64,000 nt of DNA from Flavobacterium ginsengisoli (GTDB taxonomy: Bacteria > Bacteroidota > Bacteroidia > Flavobacteriales > Flavobacteriaceae), in NCBI RefSeq assembly GCF_029625315.1, contig NZ_CP121110.1:4306501-4370500 (forward strand), given 5' to 3'. The notes beneath the pieces were generated by a model. That model had not been told where the DNA came from and did not search any database. It saw nothing but the letters and a program-made list of their open reading frames with translations. This document shows, one piece after another, positions 9,989-20,078 of the stretch; the stretch's first letter is position 1, and every line of letters begins with the position of its first letter. The position numbers and the translations under genes were made by a program.

Positions 9989-11122
9989 ATGAAAAACATT
10001 TTAATTACTGGAGGTGCAGGTTTCATTGGAAGCAATTTAGCCCTTAAGCTTATAGAAAAGGGACACACAGTTACTGTTTTGGATAATCTTTCAAAACAAA
10101 TACACGGAGAAAATCCTCAAGAAACTTCTCCTCTTTATAAAAGCATAAAAGACAAAGTTATTTTTATTGAAGGTACAGTAACTTCAAGAAGTGATTGGGA
10201 AAAAGCACTTCAAAATCAGAATGTAGTAGTTCATTTTGTCGCAGAAACAGGAACGGGTCAATCTATGTATTGTATAGAAAAATACACAGAAGTTAATATC
10301 CAGGGAACAGCTATAATGCTTGATATATTAGCAAATAATGAGAATTCAGTTGAGAAAATTGTAATTGCCTCTTCGCGTTCAATTTATGGTGAAGGAAAAT
10401 ATAAGCATCCAAAATTAGGAATTGTTTATCCGACACATAGAAATGAAAATGATATGTTAGCAGGAAATTTTGAGCTTACTTTTTCAGATAAAGAAGAGCT
10501 TGAATTGTTGGCAACTGATGAGGATTCAAAAATTCATCCTTCTTCTGTTTACGGAATTACAAAACAAAACCAAGAGCAAATGATAATGACCGTTTGCCCA
10601 ACAATAGGAATTGCTCCAGTAGGGTTTAGATACCAAAATGTTTATGGCCCAGGGCAATCTTTGTCGAATCCTTATACTGGTATTTTATCAATTTTTTCTA
10701 CACAGATTAGAAATAATAATCCGATTCAGATTTTTGAAGATGGTAAAGAAACAAGAGACTTTGTTTTTATAGATGATGTTGTTGCCGCAACAATCCTTGG
10801 TATTGAAAAAGAAGAAGCAAATGGACATGTTTTTAATGTTGGTACTGGTGTTGCAACAGATGTTCTTGAAGTTGCAAATTCCTTGATAAAAGCTTATGAA
10901 ATAGAGGTACCCGTAACAGTTACAGGAAGATTTAGATTAGGTGATATTCGTCATAATTTTGCAGATTTAACAAAAATTAAAGAGCGTTTAGGTTTTGAGC
11001 CAAAAGTATATTTCAAAGAAGGAATACAAAAATTTTCTGCTTGGGTATTACAGCAAGAAATCCAAGAAGATAAATTAAGTAAGTCTCTTGAGGAAATGAA
11101 GAAGAAAGGTCTTTTAAAATGA
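9989..11122 (+). CDS. NAD-dependent sugar epimerase, dTDP-L-rhamnose 4-epimerase-like
   Basis: 377-residue extended short-chain dehydrogenase. It has the NAD-binding TGGAGFIGS at the N-terminus, ASSRSIYGEG around the catalytic Ser, and SSVYGITKQNQE with the Tyr-Lys pair. DNLSKQIHG and GQSMYCIEKY resemble enzymes that convert dTDP-L-rhamnose to dTDP-6-deoxy-L-talose rather than RmlB (which has AESHVDRS-like text) or GalE. That reading fits the rmlA, C and D genes 4-6 kb downstream. There is an unusual insertion around residues 155-185. Its exact substrate is inference; UDP-hexose 4-epimerase is the alternative. Confidence 0.6.
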   Translation: MKNILITGGAGFIGSNLALKLIEKGHTVTVLDNLSKQIHGENPQETSPLYKSIKDKVIFIEGTVTSRSDWEKALQNQNVVVHFVAETGTGQSMYCIEKYTEVNIQGTAIMLDILANNENSVEKIVIASSRSIYGEGKYKHPKLGIVYPTHRNENDMLAGNFELTFSDKEELELLATDEDSKIHPSSVYGITKQNQEQMIMTVCPTIGIAPVGFRYQNVYGPGQSLSNPYTGILSIFSTQIRNNNPIQIFEDGKETRDFVFIDDVVAATILGIEKEEANGHVFNVGTGVATDVLEVANSLIKAYEIEVPVTVTGRFRLGDIRHNFADLTKIKERLGFEPKVYFKEGIQKFSAWVLQQEIQEDKLSKSLEEMKKKGLLK

Positions 11123-12159
11123 TGATTGAAGAAGTTCTTAAAAATAAAAACATTTTGTTTTTTTCTGTTCAGACTTTTAATCTTGAGAAAGAGATTTTGA
11201 GTAAATTACAGCAGCTAGGAGCAAATGTTGATTACTATGATGAAAGACCTTCAAATAATAATTTTACAAAGGGAATTATCAGGATTAAAAGAGATTTGCT
11301 TCAAATAAAAATCAATAAGTACTATAGTAAAATTTTACTTGATATAAGTAATAAAAAATATGATTACTTGTTTGTAAATAAAGGAGAAGTCGTTCCAGAA
11401 TTCTTTTTAAATGAGTTTAAAAAACAACAACCTCATTGTCATTGTATTTTTTATACTTGGGATTCTTTTTCAAACAATAAGAATGCAGTGGCAATTTTGA
11501 AGTATTTTCATGAGAAATTTTCATTTGATTCAGACGATGCGGTTAAGTTTGGTCTTAAATTTAGGCCACTTTTTTATTTAGATTTTTATCAAGATATACA
11601 TGTAGATTCAAAAGCGGAAATAAAAAACGATTTACTTTTTTTAGGGACAGCACACTCTGATAGATATCGTATTAGTAGCAATATTGTTGATTGGTGTAAT
11701 AAAAATGATATTAAATCATATTGTTACTATTATATGCAGGGGAAATTGGTTTATATTTATAAAAAACTCTTTGATAAAACTTTTAAAGATTTTGAATATA
11801 AAAAATTAAGTTTTGAAAGCCTAAAAGCAAAAGATTTATTTCAATTGTATCAAGATTCGAAAGTTATTTTGGATATTAATCATCCTGGGCAAAAAGGACT
11901 TACAATGCGAACTTTTGAAGCAATTGGAGCAAGAAGAAAAATAATAACAACCAATAGTGAAATTCGAAAATACAAATTTTATGATCCCAACAATATATTA
12001 ATTGTTGATAGAGAAAATATCGTATTGAATAAGCAATTTTTTGAATCTGAATACAAGGATATTGAATCCACTTTATATGAAAGAATGTCATTAAGAGGAT
12101 GGTTAACGTGCTTATTTGTTAAAAATGAACCAAACATTTGGGTCGAGGGAATAAATTAG
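11119..12159 (+). CDS. glycosyltransferase (CgeB/GT-B-like), paralogue of the 6224 gene
   Basis: 346 residues. It shares ordered blocks with the protein at 6224-7213: GANVDYYDERP, KYDYLFVNKGE, FYTWDSFSNN, KFSFDSDDAV, RPLFYLDFYQ, DLLFLGTAHSDRYR, SKVILDINHPGQKGLTMR and FEAIGARRKIITTN. The C-terminal block is the probable nucleotide-sugar binding site of a GT-B transferase. ATG overlaps the stop of the epimerase gene (ATGATG/TGA). The pair may add similar sugars at two positions, or one may have diverged in specificity; this is not decidable here. Confidence 0.7.
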   Translation: MMIEEVLKNKNILFFSVQTFNLEKEILSKLQQLGANVDYYDERPSNNNFTKGIIRIKRDLLQIKINKYYSKILLDISNKKYDYLFVNKGEVVPEFFLNEFKKQQPHCHCIFYTWDSFSNNKNAVAILKYFHEKFSFDSDDAVKFGLKFRPLFYLDFYQDIHVDSKAEIKNDLLFLGTAHSDRYRISSNIVDWCNKNDIKSYCYYYMQGKLVYIYKKLFDKTFKDFEYKKLSFESLKAKDLFQLYQDSKVILDINHPGQKGLTMRTFEAIGARRKIITTNSEIRKYKFYDPNNILIVDRENIVLNKQFFESEYKDIESTLYERMSLRGWLTCLFVKNEPNIWVEGIN

Positions 12160-12163
12160 AAAA

Positions 12164-13129
12164 ATGCAATACACAATATTAGGTTTAGTTTTAATGATCT
12201 TAATGCTTCTTTATTTCAAAGTTGCAGATCGTTTTAATATTATCGATAAACCAAATCAGCGAAGTTCACATACAGAAATAACACTTCGAGGAGGTGGTAT
12301 AATTTTTTGGTTTTCAGCTTTGCTTTATTTTTTTCAGCATATCGAAAGCAATTATTTTTTCTTTGCAGGAATTACATTGGTAAGTTTAGTAAGCTTTTGG
12401 GATGATATTCAAAGTCTTTCAAATAAGATTAGAATTTCAATTCATTTTCTTGCTATCACATTGATCTTCTTAGATCTCAACTTGTTTACTCTTATGCCAA
12501 TTTGGGGAGCTGTTATATCTTATGTGCTTGCAATTGGATTAGTAAACGCTTACAATTTCATGGACGGTATTAATGGAATAACAGGACTCTATACTTTGGC
12601 TGTACTTGGATCTTTATTATATGTTAATGCCAAAATTCAACTATTTACAGATGGCAGTTTCATAAAATATGGAATGATTGCAAGTCTTGTCTTTTTGTTT
12701 TTTAATTATAGAAAAAAAGCGAAATGTTTTGCAGGCGATGTTGGTAGTATAGCAATTGCATTTTGGATTATTTATTTAGTTTTAAAATTAATTTTAAGTA
12801 CAAACTCGGTTATTTGGCTTTTGTTTTTAGCTGTTTATGGAGTTGATGCTGTTTGTACCATTTTACATAGGCTTTATTTAAAACAAAATATATTCGAAGC
12901 ACATCGTTTACATTTGTATCAAATTCTTAGCAATGAATACAAAATACAGCATAGATTAGTTTCGTTATATTATGCATTGGCACAAATTGTAGTTTCTATT
13001 TTAGTAGTATCACTTTATCAAAAAATAAGCGATTATATATTATTTGCGATTATAATTGTTCCATTGCTTTTAGTATATTCTTTAAAATTTTATTTAATAA
13101 ATAAAAGCAACTTAAAATTACAAGTATGA
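12164..13129 (+). CDS. WecA/WbpL-like undecaprenyl-phosphate sugar-1-phosphate transferase (MraY family)
   Basis: 321-residue polytopic membrane protein. Family signatures are RSSHTEITLRGGG near the N-terminus, FWDDIQSLS, NAYNFMDGINGITG and CFAGDVGSIAIAF. Enzymes of this family start glycan assembly by moving a GlcNAc-, FucNAc- or QuiNAc-type sugar-1-phosphate to undecaprenyl phosphate at the inner membrane. It is followed without a gap (ATGA overlap) by a cupin epimerase and an aminotransferase, a combination often seen with initiating sugars that are modified amino sugars. It is one of two initiating enzymes in the locus; the other is at 48556. Confidence 0.85.
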   Translation: MQYTILGLVLMILMLLYFKVADRFNIIDKPNQRSSHTEITLRGGGIIFWFSALLYFFQHIESNYFFFAGITLVSLVSFWDDIQSLSNKIRISIHFLAITLIFLDLNLFTLMPIWGAVISYVLAIGLVNAYNFMDGINGITGLYTLAVLGSLLYVNAKIQLFTDGSFIKYGMIASLVFLFFNYRKKAKCFAGDVGSIAIAFWIIYLVLKLILSTNSVIWLLFLAVYGVDAVCTILHRLYLKQNIFEAHRLHLYQILSNEYKIQHRLVSLYYALAQIVVSILVVSLYQKISDYILFAIIIVPLLLVYSLKFYLINKSNLKLQV

Positions 13130-13551
13130 GTCCAGAAGTAATTCAGGGAGGAAATTTTTCAGATCATCGAGGTACTATTTCATATGTTAATGATTTTAGT
13201 TTTAATGATATTGAAAGATTTTATATCATAACTAATTCGGAAGAAAACCCTATTCGTGCTTGGCAGGGACATAAATTAGATTCAAAGAATTTTTATTGCG
13301 TAAGCGGATCTTTTAAAATTCATTTTGTAAAAATTGATAATTGGGAGAATCCTTCTAAAGATTTGACGATCGAAACAGTTGAAGTTTCTGAGTTTGACAG
13401 TAAAATTGTTCATGTTCCTGCAGGTTATGCAAATGCAGTAGAATCCTTAGAAAAAGATTCAAAATTAATATCATTTTCTACTTTGCCATTATCAAATGTA
13501 AAAGAAGATGATGCACGATATCCTGCTGATTATTGGAATTTAAATGGGTAG
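13126..13551 (+). CDS. cupin-type sugar epimerase/isomerase (RmlC/FdtA/WxcM-like)
   Basis: 141-residue single cupin domain. SDHRGTISYVNDF, IRAWQGHKLDSKNFYCVSG and HVPAGYANAVESL match the general pattern of RmlC-like and FdtA/WxcM-like enzymes acting on keto-sugar nucleotides. It is shorter and more divergent than the true RmlC at 14690, so it probably works on a different intermediate. It sits between the WecA-like gene (4-base overlap) and the PLP aminotransferase (8-base overlap), suggesting that the three cooperate on one amino sugar. The exact reaction is not identifiable. Confidence 0.65.
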   Translation: MSPEVIQGGNFSDHRGTISYVNDFSFNDIERFYIITNSEENPIRAWQGHKLDSKNFYCVSGSFKIHFVKIDNWENPSKDLTIETVEVSEFDSKIVHVPAGYANAVESLEKDSKLISFSTLPLSNVKEDDARYPADYWNLNG

Positions 13552-14668
13552 AATTTATTTATCCTTATCGCAACAAAGTGGTTTTGAAATAGAATATATT
13601 GAGAAAGCATTACAATCTAACTGGATTACCTCGGGAGGACCAAATGTAAATGATTTTGAAATTGAACTTCAGAATTATTTCGGAGAAGATTCATTCGTTG
13701 CGGCGTTAAATTCAGGAACATCTGCAATTCATTTGTCATTAATTTTATTAGGAGTAAAACCAGGAGATGAGGTTATTTGTCAAAGTTTGACATTTTCAGC
13801 ATCTGCGAATCCGATTTTATATCAAGGCGCTACTCCTATTTTTGTTGATAGTGAACCTGAAACTTGGAATATATGCCCTGATAATCTTGAAATAGCGATA
13901 AAAGACCGAATTAAAAGAGGTAATAAACCTAAAGCAATAATTGCAGTTCATTTGTATGGTATGCCATATAAAGTAGATGATATTCATGCTATAGCTGATC
14001 GCTATAGAATTCCTATTATCGAAGATAGCGCCGAAGCATTAGGAAGTTGTTATAAGGGAAAAAAATGCGGTACTTTTGGTGAATTTGGAGTATTATCATT
14101 TAATGGCAATAAAATAATTACGACCTCGAGTGGCGGTGCCCTAATATCTAATTCAAAAGAAGTAAAGGAAAAAGCCATTTTTTATGCCACTCAGTCAAAA
14201 GATAATGCGATTCATTATCAGCATAGCGAAATTGGATATAATTACAGAATGAGCAATATTTGCGCTGGGATTGGTTTAGGACAAATGAAAATTTTTCAGA
14301 AAAAAATAGATTCAAGAAGGAATAATCATATGTTTTATCAAGAGCTTTTTTCAAGTATTGAAGAGGTAGAGCTTTTTGAGGTAAAAAATGAAGATTATTT
14401 TTCAAATTATTGGCTGAACACGATTTTGCTAAAATCAAGCGAAGTTAAGAATGATTTATTGCAAGCCTTTGAGGAAGCAAACATTGAGACACGTCCTATT
14501 TGGAAACCAATGCATTTGCAACCAATTTTTGAAAGCTATCCTTATTACGGCAATAAAATATCAGAAAAGATATTTGAAAATGGATTATGTCTTCCATCTG
14601 GAGCAGATTTAACTATTAAAAATAAACAAAGAATAAAAGAAGTAATCAACACTTTTTTTTATAATTAA
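13544..14668 (+). CDS. DegT/DnrJ/EryC1/StrS-family PLP aminotransferase
   Basis: 374 residues; these enzymes transaminate keto-sugar nucleotides. Seen in the sequence: ALNSGTSAIHLSL (phosphate-binding), EDSAEALGS (pyridine-ring Asp) and SFNGNKIITTSSGGAL with the PLP Lys at residue 190. The text resembles PglE/LegC-type aminotransferases that make 4-amino-4,6-dideoxy sugars from the product of a WbpM/PglF-type dehydratase; such a dehydratase is at 17120. The start ATG 13544 lies inside the previous gene. Substrate is inferred from context. Confidence 0.85.
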   Translation: MGRIYLSLSQQSGFEIEYIEKALQSNWITSGGPNVNDFEIELQNYFGEDSFVAALNSGTSAIHLSLILLGVKPGDEVICQSLTFSASANPILYQGATPIFVDSEPETWNICPDNLEIAIKDRIKRGNKPKAIIAVHLYGMPYKVDDIHAIADRYRIPIIEDSAEALGSCYKGKKCGTFGEFGVLSFNGNKIITTSSGGALISNSKEVKEKAIFYATQSKDNAIHYQHSEIGYNYRMSNICAGIGLGQMKIFQKKIDSRRNNHMFYQELFSSIEEVELFEVKNEDYFSNYWLNTILLKSSEVKNDLLQAFEEANIETRPIWKPMHLQPIFESYPYYGNKISEKIFENGLCLPSGADLTIKNKQRIKEVINTFFYN

Positions 14669-14689
14669 AAAAACATTTACCCAATTTAT

Positions 14690-15238
14690 ATGAAAGTTGA
14701 AGAAACCTATATTAAAGATTTAGTCATTATTGAACCAACTGTTTTCGGAGACGAAAGAGGTTATTTTTTTGAATCTTACAGTAAAACGAAATTTGAAGAT
14801 TTAGAAATTAATATTGATTTTGTTCAAGATAACCAGTCATTTTCAAAATATGGAACATTAAGAGGCTTACATTATCAAAATCCTCCTTTTGCACAAACGA
14901 AATTAGTGCGTGTTTTAGAAGGTGAAATTATTGATGTTGCTGTAGATTTAAGAAAAGATTCACCTACTTACGGAAAATCTTTTAGTATTTTACTTTCATC
15001 TGAAAATAAAAAGCAATTGTTAGTTCCTCAAGGATTTGCCCATGGATTTTCGGTTATTAGCGAAACCGCATCAGTAATGTATAAATGTGATCAATTTTAT
15101 AATAAAGCTTCTGAAGGAGGAATCAAATATGATGATCCATTTTTAAATATTGATTGGGGAATGGATTTGAACGACGCAATTGTTTCTGATAAAGATCAGA
15201 TTTTGCCGTTTATTGAAAACTGTAATAGCTTATTTTAA
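14690..15238 (+). CDS. rmlC: dTDP-4-dehydrorhamnose 3,5-epimerase
   Basis: 182 residues, the normal length for RmlC. It carries FGDERGYFFESYSK, FVQDNQSFSKYGTLRGLHYQ with the catalytic His, GEIIDVAVDLRKDSPTYG and LLVPQGFAHGFSV. It double-epimerises dTDP-4-keto-6-deoxyglucose in dTDP-L-rhamnose synthesis. Its stop overlaps the ATG of rmlD (TAATG), and rmlA follows, giving the order rmlC-rmlD-rmlA. No rmlB (dTDP-glucose 4,6-dehydratase) is present in the window. Confidence 0.95.
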   Translation: MKVEETYIKDLVIIEPTVFGDERGYFFESYSKTKFEDLEINIDFVQDNQSFSKYGTLRGLHYQNPPFAQTKLVRVLEGEIIDVAVDLRKDSPTYGKSFSILLSSENKKQLLVPQGFAHGFSVISETASVMYKCDQFYNKASEGGIKYDDPFLNIDWGMDLNDAIVSDKDQILPFIENCNSLF

Positions 15239-16084
15239 TGAAAAAAATTCTTGTAACGGGGGCAAATGGGCAATTAGGATCAGAACTTTCAGTTTTATCA
15301 TCAAAATATCCAGAATATGAATGGTTTTTTGCCGATAGAACAAAAGCCACATTAGACAATCTAGATCTTTTGCCTATTCAATTAAATGATATTAAAGCAG
15401 ATGTGATTTTTAATTGCGGTGCTTATACTGCAGTTGATAAAGCTGAAACAGAAAAAGAGCTAGCTTTTACAGTAAATTCTTCGGCAGTAGAAATAATTGC
15501 GAAATATGCTTCAGAAAATAAGGTGAAGTTAATTCATGTGTCCACAGATTATGTTTTCGATGGTACTTCATCAGTTGCTTTAAACGAAGAAGCATTTACA
15601 AATCCTATTAATGCCTATGGGGAAAGTAAATTAGCAGGAGAAATTGCATGCATGAAGCAAAATCCAGATTCAATTGTTGTTAGAACTTCTTGGGTTTACA
15701 GTAAATTTGGAAATAACTTTGTAAAAACCATGCAACGCTTAATGCAAGAGAAAGAAGAAATAAGTGTTGTGAATGATCAAGTTGGTTCACCAACTTATGC
15801 AACTGATCTAGCGCAGGCAATGATCAATATTGTTAATTCACCAAATTGGATTTCAGGAACATATAATTATTCTAATGAAGGAGAAATAAGCTGGTATGAA
15901 TTTGCTTTGAGCATTAAAGAGTTAGGAAATTATAATTGCCAAGTAAACGGCATTCCATCTTCTTCATATCCAACACCTGCAAAAAGACCGAGTTTTTTCA
16001 TTATTAGATAAAAATAAAATAAAATCAATCTATAATTTAGAAATTCCATATTATAAAGAAAGTTTAAAAAAGATATTTCTATAA
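15238..16084 (+). CDS. rmlD: dTDP-4-dehydrorhamnose reductase, one apparent frameshift near the end
   Basis: RmlD reduces dTDP-4-keto-L-rhamnose to dTDP-L-rhamnose. Visible are the NAD(P) motif VTGANGQLGSEL, FNCGAYTAVDKAE, HVSTDYVFDG and NAYGESKLAGE with the Tyr-Lys pair. As printed it stops at 16011 after KRPSFFIIR. Reading the T6 run at 15993-15998 as T5 gives KRPSFSLLDKNKIKSIYNLE and a stop at 16084, which matches the conserved RPxxSxLD end of the family and gives 281 residues. The extra T is likely a sequence error. ATG overlaps the rmlC stop. Confidence 0.9.
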
Positions 16085-16152
16085 TATAAATATTGAGTTT
16101 GATTTCTATATTCTGATTAAAGTCAAAGTTTAAAATACTAAAATTAAAATTT

Positions 16153-17048
16153 ATGAAAGGGATTATATTAGCTGGAGGTTCTGGCACAAGATTACACCCA
16201 TTAACTTTAGCGGTTAGTAAGCAATTAATGCCCGTATATGATAAACCCATGATATACTACCCATTATCAACTTTGATGATGGCAGGAATTAGTGAAATTT
16301 TGATAATCTCCACACCTCATGATTTGCCTCATTTTAGAAAACTTCTGGTGATGGAAGCGCGATTGGTTGTAAGTTTAGTTATGCAGAACAACCAGATCCA
16401 AATGGTTTGGCTCAGGCTTTTGTTATTGGAGAAGAGTTTATAGGCAAAGACAAAGTGGCTTTAGTGTTAGGAGACAATATCTTTTTTGGAACAAATATGC
16501 AAGAACTTTTAAAAGATAATGCTAATCCAGATGGAGGAGTTGTATTTGCCTATCACGTTGCAGATCCTGAAAGGTATGGAGTAGTAGAATTTGACGAAAA
16601 CAAAAATGCAATTTCAATAGAAGAAAAACCTTTGGAACCAAAATCAAATTATGCTGTTCCGGGCTTATATTTTTATGATAATTCTGTAGTAGAAATTGCC
16701 AAAAATATTAAGCCAAGTGCCCGTGGTGAATATGAAATAACAGATGTAAATAAAGTTTATCTTGAAAAAGGACAGTTAAAAGTTGGAATATTAAGTAGGG
16801 GAACGGCTTGGTTAGATACTGGAACATTTAATAGTTTGATGCAGGCAGGGCAATTTGTGCAAGTTTTAGAAGAAAGACAAGGATTAAAAGTGGGTTGTAT
16901 CGAAGAAATTGCTTGGAGACAAGGTTTTATTGATGATCAACAACTTGAAAAGTTAGCACAACCACTGTTAAAATCAGGATATGGATCATATTTAATAGAT
17001 TTTCTAAAACAAAAGAAAAAAGTGTTAAAATTTAATTTGTATCTTTAA
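16153..17048 (+). CDS. rmlA: glucose-1-phosphate thymidylyltransferase, one apparent frameshift
   Basis: First enzyme of dTDP-rhamnose synthesis. [18 protein letters not shown] is the nucleotide-binding signature, followed by [18 protein letters not shown]. The frame breaks after HFRKLL: a missing G at 16347-16348 (GG for GGG) restores [20 protein letters not shown] and then [25 protein letters not shown] and [10 protein letters not shown]. The repaired protein is 298 residues, a few longer than usual, ending in a Lys-rich tail. The broken spot is in a short G run, so the error is not limited to long homopolymers. Confidence 0.9.
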
Positions 17049-17119
17049 CTAATTATTTAAAATCTTTAATTTGTATTTTTGTATAAATGTCGGATTAAAG
17101 GCACTTAAAAAAAGAACAA

Positions 17120-19086
17120 TTGAACACAGAAAAACCAAATAATATAACCTCTTTGTTATATAATACCTTTTCGCCAAGAAATCTTCGGGCAAATATTAAT
17201 AATCTAAGTTATTTGCCTAGATGGATTATTGTTGGTATAGATGTTATGGTTTTGGTTTTTTCTTTTTGTCTTACCTATTTGCTTTTTGAAGGTACGGCAA
17301 TAGGGTATCTTATTACGTCTCATAATTTTTTCTTTGTTGCAGGATTAATTATTGCCAATGTGTTTTTTTCTGGCTTTTTAGAACATACTCAGGAATTATT
17401 AGGCATTCTTCCTATATAGATGCAATAAAATTGTTGTTTTCTCAAATGTCTGTTCTTGTATTTTTCTTGTTTATAAATTTAATTTTTGAATTATATACAG
17501 GGCATAAAGCATTTTTAAACACTGCCCTTTTTATTAATTTAGTATTGTCTTTTTGTGGACTTTTCTTATATCGTGTTGTAGTAAAGCAGACATTTGAAAT
17601 GTATTTTTCTGAAAAAGCTACGACTAAATTAATTCGAACTGTAATTTATGGCACAGATGCTAATGCAATTTCTGTTGCAAATGCATTGAAATTTGAAAGT
17701 CCTTCTCGTTTTAAAATAGTTGGTTTTGTTGATAAGAATAATCAGAATGCGTCTAAACGTATGCTAGATCTTCCTATCCTTATTTTAAGAAAGAAGTTGC
17801 CTGCTTTAATGCGTTCTGTAGCTGCAGAAGGTGTAATTATTGCAGATAAAAGTTTAAGCAAAGACGAACAGCTTATTATAGTTGATCAATGTTTGGAGTT
17901 TAATTACAGAGTATATACAGTACCTCTTATTTCAGATTGGGAAAATCAAAAAGAAATTTCGCAAAAAGTTAAGAATATCCAAATCGAAGACTTGTTAGAA
18001 AGAAAACCTATAGTTCTAGATAGTAGATCTATTTCTAAGCAGTTAAAAGATAAAACAATTTTAATTACAGGAGCAGCAGGATCAATAGGAAGTGAGATTG
18101 TAAGACAAGTTTTGAATTTTAATCCAAAAAATGTTATTGTCTTAGATCATGCAGAAACACCATTGCATAATTTGTGTTTGGAAACTCAAGCAATGAATGT
18201 AAGCACTAAAATAGTTGCGGTAATTGCAGATGTAAGAAGTAAAAAAGCTTTAGATAAGGTTTTTAAAAATTATAATCCACATGTAGTTTTTCATGCTGCA
18301 GCCTATAAGCATGTACCTTTGATGGAAGAAAATCCTTCTCAGGCAATTCAAACTAATATCAAAGGAACTAAAAATCTTGCTGATTTGGCTTGTAAATATC
18401 ATGTGAAGAAATTTGTAATGGTTTCTACAGATAAAGCGGTTAACCCAAGCAATGCAATGGGAGCCAGTAAACGAATCGCAGAAAAATATGTACAGTCTTT
18501 ATTCTTAAAAAATCAAAGAGAGAACATTCAAGGAGGGACAAAATTTATAACGACTCGTTTTGGAAATGTTCTGGGTTCAAATGGGTCAGTCGTTCCGTTG
18601 TTTACTAAACAAATTGCAGAAGGTGGACCTGTAACAATCACACATCAAGACATTATACGTTATTTTATGACAATTCCAGAAGCTTGTCAACTTGTATTGG
18701 AAGCTGGAGCTATGGGGAATGGAGGAGAAATCTATATTTTTGATATGGGTAAACCAGTTAGAATTATCGATTTAGCTCGAAAAATGATTAAGCTGGCTGG
18801 TTTTATACCAGATAAAGAAATCAAAATTAAAATTGTCGGATTAAGACCTGGAGAAAAGCTTTATGAAGAATTATTAAATGATACTTCAAAGACTCTTCCA
18901 ACATATCATAATAAAATTATGATTGCGCAAGAAATTCAAGACGAGTATGAGAATCTTCATATTGATGTTGATGAGTTAATTGGAATTGCTGATTTTTACG
19001 AAAATGATGATATTGTTGCTAAAATGAAAAAAATAGTTCCAGAATTTAAAAGTATGAATTCGACTTTTGAAGTTTTAGATAAATAA
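17120..19086 (+). CDS. WbpM/FlaA1-like nucleoside-diphosphate-sugar 4,6-dehydratase, one apparent frameshift
   Basis: 655 residues after the T5 run at 17375-17379 is read as T6; otherwise the first part ends at 17419. The N-terminus has about four membrane segments, then a CoA-binding-like Rossmann region (IRTVIYGTDANAISVA), then the catalytic SDR domain with TGAAGSIGSEIVRQVL, FHAAAYKHVPLMEENP, VSTDKAVNPSNAMGASK and TTRFGNVLGSNGSV. This is the long PglF/WbpM type, which makes UDP-4-keto-6-deoxy-HexNAc at the membrane and would supply the aminotransferase at 13544. The start is TTG 17120; no in-frame ATG is suitable. A terminator follows at 19120. Confidence 0.88.
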
Positions 19087-19119
19087 TATTAAACAAAAAT
19101 AAAATCAAATATAATCAAG

Positions 19120-19142
19120 AGGTGTTTTTTTAAACGCCTTTT
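19120..19142 (+). terminator. Rho-independent terminator after the WbpM-like gene
   Basis: AGGTGTTT (19120-19127), a TTTT loop and AAACGCCT (19132-19139) form an 8-bp stem with one G-U pair, followed by a short T run. It lies 34 bases after the dehydratase stop and 73 bases before the ABC permease start, dividing the locus into two transcripts if functional. Confidence 0.6.
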
Positions 19143-19214
19143 GACATTTTTAAACAAATTCTAAAATATTAAAAATCTTGTTAATTTTTCACAATAAGGT
19201 TTTTACGCTCTTAA

Positions 19215-20078
19215 ATGGATTCTAAAAATACAAACGATTGGTTGTTTGAGATAACACCAAAAAATAAATTTCTTACGCTCAATTTTAAGGAAATTTGGCA
19301 ATATAGAGATTTATTAATGCTTTTTGTTAAGAGAGATATTATAACAGTTTATAAACAAACTGTTTTGGGACCTCTATGGTATTTAATACAGCCTTTGTTT
19401 ACTTCTATTACTTTTACTATTATTTTTAATAACGTTGCAGGAATTAAGACAGGAACGATTCCTCCATTTTTATTCAATTTAGCAGGAATAATGGTTTGGA
19501 ATTATTTTACTGCTTGTTTAAATGGGACTTCTGATACATTTAAATCTAATGCCAATATATTTGGAAAAGTATATTTCCCAAGAATTATTACTCCTTTGTC
19601 TATAGTGATTTCGAACTTAATTAAATTTGGGATTCAATTAGGTATATTTATTTTCTTTTACATTTTCTTTTATTTTCAAGGAGTAGATTTACAACTTAAT
19701 ATGTCTATATTGTTTTTTCCAATCTTAATTTCAGTTATGGGAATTTTGGGACTAGGTTTAGGAATGATGATTTCTTCAATGGTTACAAAATATAGGGATC
19801 TAAATAATTTGGTTGGTTTTGGTGTACAGCTTTTAATGTATATATCTGCCGTAATGTACCCGATGGAATTAATAAAAGAAAAACTCCCAAAATACGGTTG
19901 GATTGTAGAATACAATCCATTAGCTTATGTGATAGAAACTTCACGTTATATGTTATTAAATATTGGGAATATATCAATTTTAGGTTTAATATATACAATG
20001 GTAGTTACAATTGTTGTTTTCTTTACTGGATTATTAGTTTTTAATAGAACAGAAAAAAGCTTTATAGATACCGTATAA
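19215..20078 (+). CDS. wzm: ABC-2 type polysaccharide export permease (Wzm-like)
   Basis: 287 residues with six predicted membrane segments. The N-terminal cytosolic stretch FKEIWQYRDLLMLFVKRDIITVYKQTVLGPLWYL (shown in part: KRDIITVYKQTVLGPLWY) is typical of the O-antigen/teichoic-acid exporter permease family, as is EYNPLAYVIETSRY near the end. It pairs with the ATPase that starts one base after its stop. Such exporters move complete undecaprenyl-linked chains to the periplasm, an alternative to the Wzx/Wzy route encoded earlier in the locus. Confidence 0.9.
   Translation: MDSKNTNDWLFEITPKNKFLTLNFKEIWQYRDLLMLFVKRDIITVYKQTVLGPLWYLIQPLFTSITFTIIFNNVAGIKTGTIPPFLFNLAGIMVWNYFTACLNGTSDTFKSNANIFGKVYFPRIITPLSIVISNLIKFGIQLGIFIFFYIFFYFQGVDLQLNMSILFFPILISVMGILGLGLGMMISSMVTKYRDLNNLVGFGVQLLMYISAVMYPMELIKEKLPKYGWIVEYNPLAYVIETSRYMLLNIGNISILGLIYTMVVTIVVFFTGLLVFNRTEKSFIDTV

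Noticed and set aside
9989..11122. Calling the SDR at 9989 RmlB
   Set aside because: It lacks the RmlB-type text and has DNLSKQIHG and GQSMYCIEKY, which point to a 4-epimerase.
17036..17081. Promoter TTTG...TATTTTTG before the WbpM-like gene
   Set aside because: The -7-like TATTTTTG is present at 17074, but the only TTTG upstream is 34 bases away, too far for a Bacteroidota promoter.
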